Assembly (NCBI GenBank): GCA_963723165.1
Contig: CAVRPP010000004.1
Location: 38,951-102,950, forward strand
DNA: 64,000 bases
Source: UBA4744 sp963723165
GTDB lineage: Bacteria; Actinomycetota; Acidimicrobiia; Spongiisociales; UBA4744
Reading direction: 5' to 3'
Under the pieces are notes generated by a model that worked only from the letters and a program-made list of their open reading frames with translations, was not told the origin of the DNA and did no database searches. The stretch's first letter is position 1; every line of letters begins with the position of its first letter. A program made the position numbers and the translations under genes. Shown one piece after another: positions 62,172-64,000 of this stretch.

Positions 62172-63107
62172 GTGGAAGCGTTAGCCGAGACCCTGGGTCT
62201 CTCGACCGGTCAACTGAAGGCGGTCCAATCCGCAGTTGTTGTCCTGGTCCTGGTGTTGCTCCGCTGGGTCGTGTTGCGCATCATCCACCGTCGGATCCAG
62301 GATCCTGAGGTCTGGTATCGGGCCAGGAAGATTGCCACGTACACGGTCACCCTGCTTGCCGCTTTCTTCCTATTGCGGATCTGGTTGATCCAATTCGAGA
62401 ACTTCGCCACGTTCCTCGGGTTGCTGTCTGCGGGTGTTGCGATTGCTCTTTCTGACGTCCTGAAGAACCTGGCCGGGTGGGCTTATATCCTTGCTCGTCG
62501 CCCATTCCGGACCGGCGATCGAATCGAGATCGGCGAACACTCCGGCGATGTCATCGACGTCCGCGTCTTCCGCTTCAGCATCCTGGAGATCGGCAACTGG
62601 GTACATGCTGATCAATCAACCGGACGGATCATTCACATCCCGAACGGTTTGGTGTTCACGATGCCGGTGGCGAACTTCACCGAGGGCTTCAGCTTCATCT
62701 GGCATGAGATACCTCTCCTCATCACGTTCGAGTCGGACTGGAAACGAGCCGAAGCGGTCTTCAGGGCAGTACTCGAAGAGGTGGCCCCGGGGATCACCGG
62801 CAAGGCGGCGGAACGAATCAAGGCCACCGCCCGGGAGTACCGGATCAAGTACACGCACTTGACACCCACGCTGTATGTGAGCGTGCAGGACAGTGGCGTC
62901 CTTCTGACCGGCCGGGTACTGGTGGCCGCCCGGCAGCGCCGCGCGGTTGACCAGGACGTGTGGAAGAGACTCCTCGATGCCATTGCGGCTGAACCGACCA
63001 TCGAACTCGCCTACCCAACCGTGAGAACGGTTCTGCAGGATCCCATCCGGTTCCTCGACCAGGGGGAGGGATCACCGGGTCCGCGATCGGGAGCTCCCGC
63101 AGACTGA
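62172..63107 (+). CDS. mscS: Mechanosensitive channel, MscS family
   Basis: 311 aa. Several N-terminal helices, then pore helix GLLSAGVAIALSDVLKNLAG, and the beta domain RRPFRTGDRIEIGEHSGDVI then IIHIPNGLVFTMPVANF. I choose GTG 62172 because GGAGG lies six bases upstream and the longer frame overlaps btuD. Releases solutes on hypo-osmotic shock. Confidence 0.9.
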   Translation: MEALAETLGLSTGQLKAVQSAVVVLVLVLLRWVVLRIIHRRIQDPEVWYRARKIATYTVTLLAAFFLLRIWLIQFENFATFLGLLSAGVAIALSDVLKNLAGWAYILARRPFRTGDRIEIGEHSGDVIDVRVFRFSILEIGNWVHADQSTGRIIHIPNGLVFTMPVANFTEGFSFIWHEIPLLITFESDWKRAEAVFRAVLEEVAPGITGKAAERIKATAREYRIKYTHLTPTLYVSVQDSGVLLTGRVLVAARQRRAVDQDVWKRLLDAIAAEPTIELAYPTVRTVLQDPIRFLDQGEGSPGPRSGAPAD

Positions 63108-63135
63108 CGAGGTTTGCAGCGTCTAGCCTGATGTC

Positions 63136-63873
63136 ATGGATCTATACGCGCGTGTAAACATTCTCGACGGAAGGGCCGTTCGTCTTCCCCGCGGCGACCT
63201 TCACGAAGCTGCCATTGCCCTTGACGCCGACCCGGTCGCCCGGGCACAAGGCTGGGAGGCGAAAGGAGCCGACCATCTTCTTGTCGTCGACCTGAACGCA
63301 GCCGCCTACGGGGACTACTCCAACCGGCCTTTGATTGATCGCATCGTGTCTGGAGTTGATATTCCCGTTCTGGTTGCCGGCGGGGTGCGATCGTTGCAAG
63401 AGGTGGAGCGCCGTCTGGCCGCAGGAGCCTGGCGCATCGCCATGGGCACCACCGCCATCGAAGACCAGGTTGCTACCTGGGAGATCTGCCGCGGTTTTCC
63501 CGGGCAGGTGATGATCACTCTCGATGTGAAGCCCGACGAGGAGTTGGTCGTCCGGGGCTGGACTGCCCATAGCGGCCGGCATCTGGAGGAAGTGGTCATT
63601 GAACTGTCGTCGGCAGGCGCAGCCGGGTTCATGGTTGCCGAAGCCAACCGCGACGCGCTGGCCGAACCGCCCAACTTCTCGATCCTGCGCGAAGCACTGT
63701 CGTATGTGGAAGACCCGGTCATCGCTGCCGGGGGCGTCCGCAATCTCGCCGACCTCAAAGGACTGGTTGAGCTGAATTCGGACGGCAAGCAACTGACCGG
63801 TGTAGTGGTCGGACGCGAGGTGACGGAGGGTCGCTTCACCATGGAGGAGGCTGCCGGTCTGCTGGCCGGGTGA
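63136..63873 (+). CDS. HisA/HisF-like TIM barrel protein (divergent active site)
   Basis: A 245-aa (beta/alpha)8 protein of the HisA/PriA group: DGRAVRLPRGDL, LVVDLNAAAYGDYSNRPLID, VLVAGGVRSLQEVERRLAAG and IAAGGVRNLADLKGL show both phosphate loops. The catalytic first Asp of HisA (aIDl-DG) is Asn here (RVNILDG), whereas the later ITLDVK Asp remains; the TDI-DG loop is replaced by VAEANRDAL. So it is either a divergent phosphoribosyl isomerase or a HisA paralogue of other function. No other his genes in the window. Confidence 0.75.
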   Translation: MDLYARVNILDGRAVRLPRGDLHEAAIALDADPVARAQGWEAKGADHLLVVDLNAAAYGDYSNRPLIDRIVSGVDIPVLVAGGVRSLQEVERRLAAGAWRIAMGTTAIEDQVATWEICRGFPGQVMITLDVKPDEELVVRGWTAHSGRHLEEVVIELSSAGAAGFMVAEANRDALAEPPNFSILREALSYVEDPVIAAGGVRNLADLKGLVELNSDGKQLTGVVVGREVTEGRFTMEEAAGLLAG

Positions 63874-63950
63874 GGACGTGTGGTTGCCGCACTCGAGCAG
63901 TGCGATTGGCGGAAGAAGAACTCCCTGCTCACGAGGTGTATCCGTCAAAG

Positions 63951-63972
63951 GCAGTTTGCTCTAGCAAACTGC
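63951..63972. repeat. 22-bp perfect palindrome after the HisA-like gene
   Basis: GCAGTTTGCT (63951-63960) and AGCAAACTGC (63963-63972) pair perfectly with a 2-nt spacer. No coding sequence could be assigned in 63874-64000. It may be an operator for a gene beyond the edge or a terminator; the short loop and absence of a T-run favour a protein-binding site. Confidence 0.45.
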
Positions 63973-64000
63973 AATGGGACGACAGATGTTGTCACGCCGT

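Noticed and set aside
63880..64000. Open plus-strand frame starting at GTG 63880 and running off the edge
   Set aside because: No ribosome site, no recognisable motif, and it reads through the 22-bp palindrome; too little sequence to support a gene.

Overview
The window is a contiguous piece of a high-GC bacterial chromosome that contains the replication-origin neighbourhood. The block rpmH-rnpA-yidD-yidC-jag-rsmG-parA-parB on one side and dnaA-dnaN-recF-dciA-gyrB-gyrA-DUF3566 on the other, preceded by cca, a pseudokinase gene, an ECF sigma/anti-sigma pair, trxB, trxA and a CwlM-like gene, matches the gene order known around the mycobacterial origin. With the frequent GTG/TTG starts and GC-rich codon use this points to an actinobacterium. 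It is not a close relative of Mycobacterium, and an uncultured Acidimicrobiia-like lineage is my guess (inference only).

Layout. 1-9.9 kb: endonuclease IV (partial), pyrE, an ECF sigma factor with a membrane protein carrying a duplicated Cys-rich domain, a secreted seven-repeat FG-GAP protein, a 51-aa CCGN protein, a cis-prenyltransferase, a hemolysin-III-type membrane protein, a GNAT enzyme and a glycosyltransferase. 9.9-21.5 kb: an NHLRC2-like thioredoxin/NHL lipoprotein, Xaa-Pro aminopeptidase, two membrane proteins, deoD, and two cyclase-homology fusion proteins that face each other. 21.5-31.3 kb: arginine genes argR-argG-argH and argC-argB, separated by unrelated genes (ogt with an ECF sigma factor, a HugZ-like protein, an XRE regulator with its membrane partner, a GNAT-YoaP fusion, prolyl iminopeptidase). 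argR and argC share a 20-bp palindromic operator over the -10 element. 31.3-38.2 kb: M1 peptidase, cca, pilT, a deacetylase-like gene, GNAT, DegV. 38.2-58.2 kb: the origin block. 58.2-64 kb: a Rossmann-like protein, a cobalamin riboswitch with btuF-btuC-btuD, an MscS channel and a HisA-like barrel.

How the parts fit. Origin, ParAB, a parS site overlapping the rsmG start, gyrase, DnaA, DnaN and DciA form the replication/segregation core. The pseudokinase, sigma/anti-sigma, thioredoxin and degenerate amidase belong to the envelope-control block known from mycobacteria. Here the pseudokinase stands alone without the MurJ flippase domain to which it is fused in mycobacteria, and the CwlM-like protein has lost the zinc ligands of an amidase.

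Sequence quality. Four genes (the sigma-linked membrane protein, pepP, rnpA, recF) each carry one single-base indel, three of them in short homopolymers, that splits an otherwise complete gene. Because rnpA is normally essential, I read these mainly as sequencing or assembly errors. I saw no tRNA, rRNA, CRISPR array or insertion sequence.
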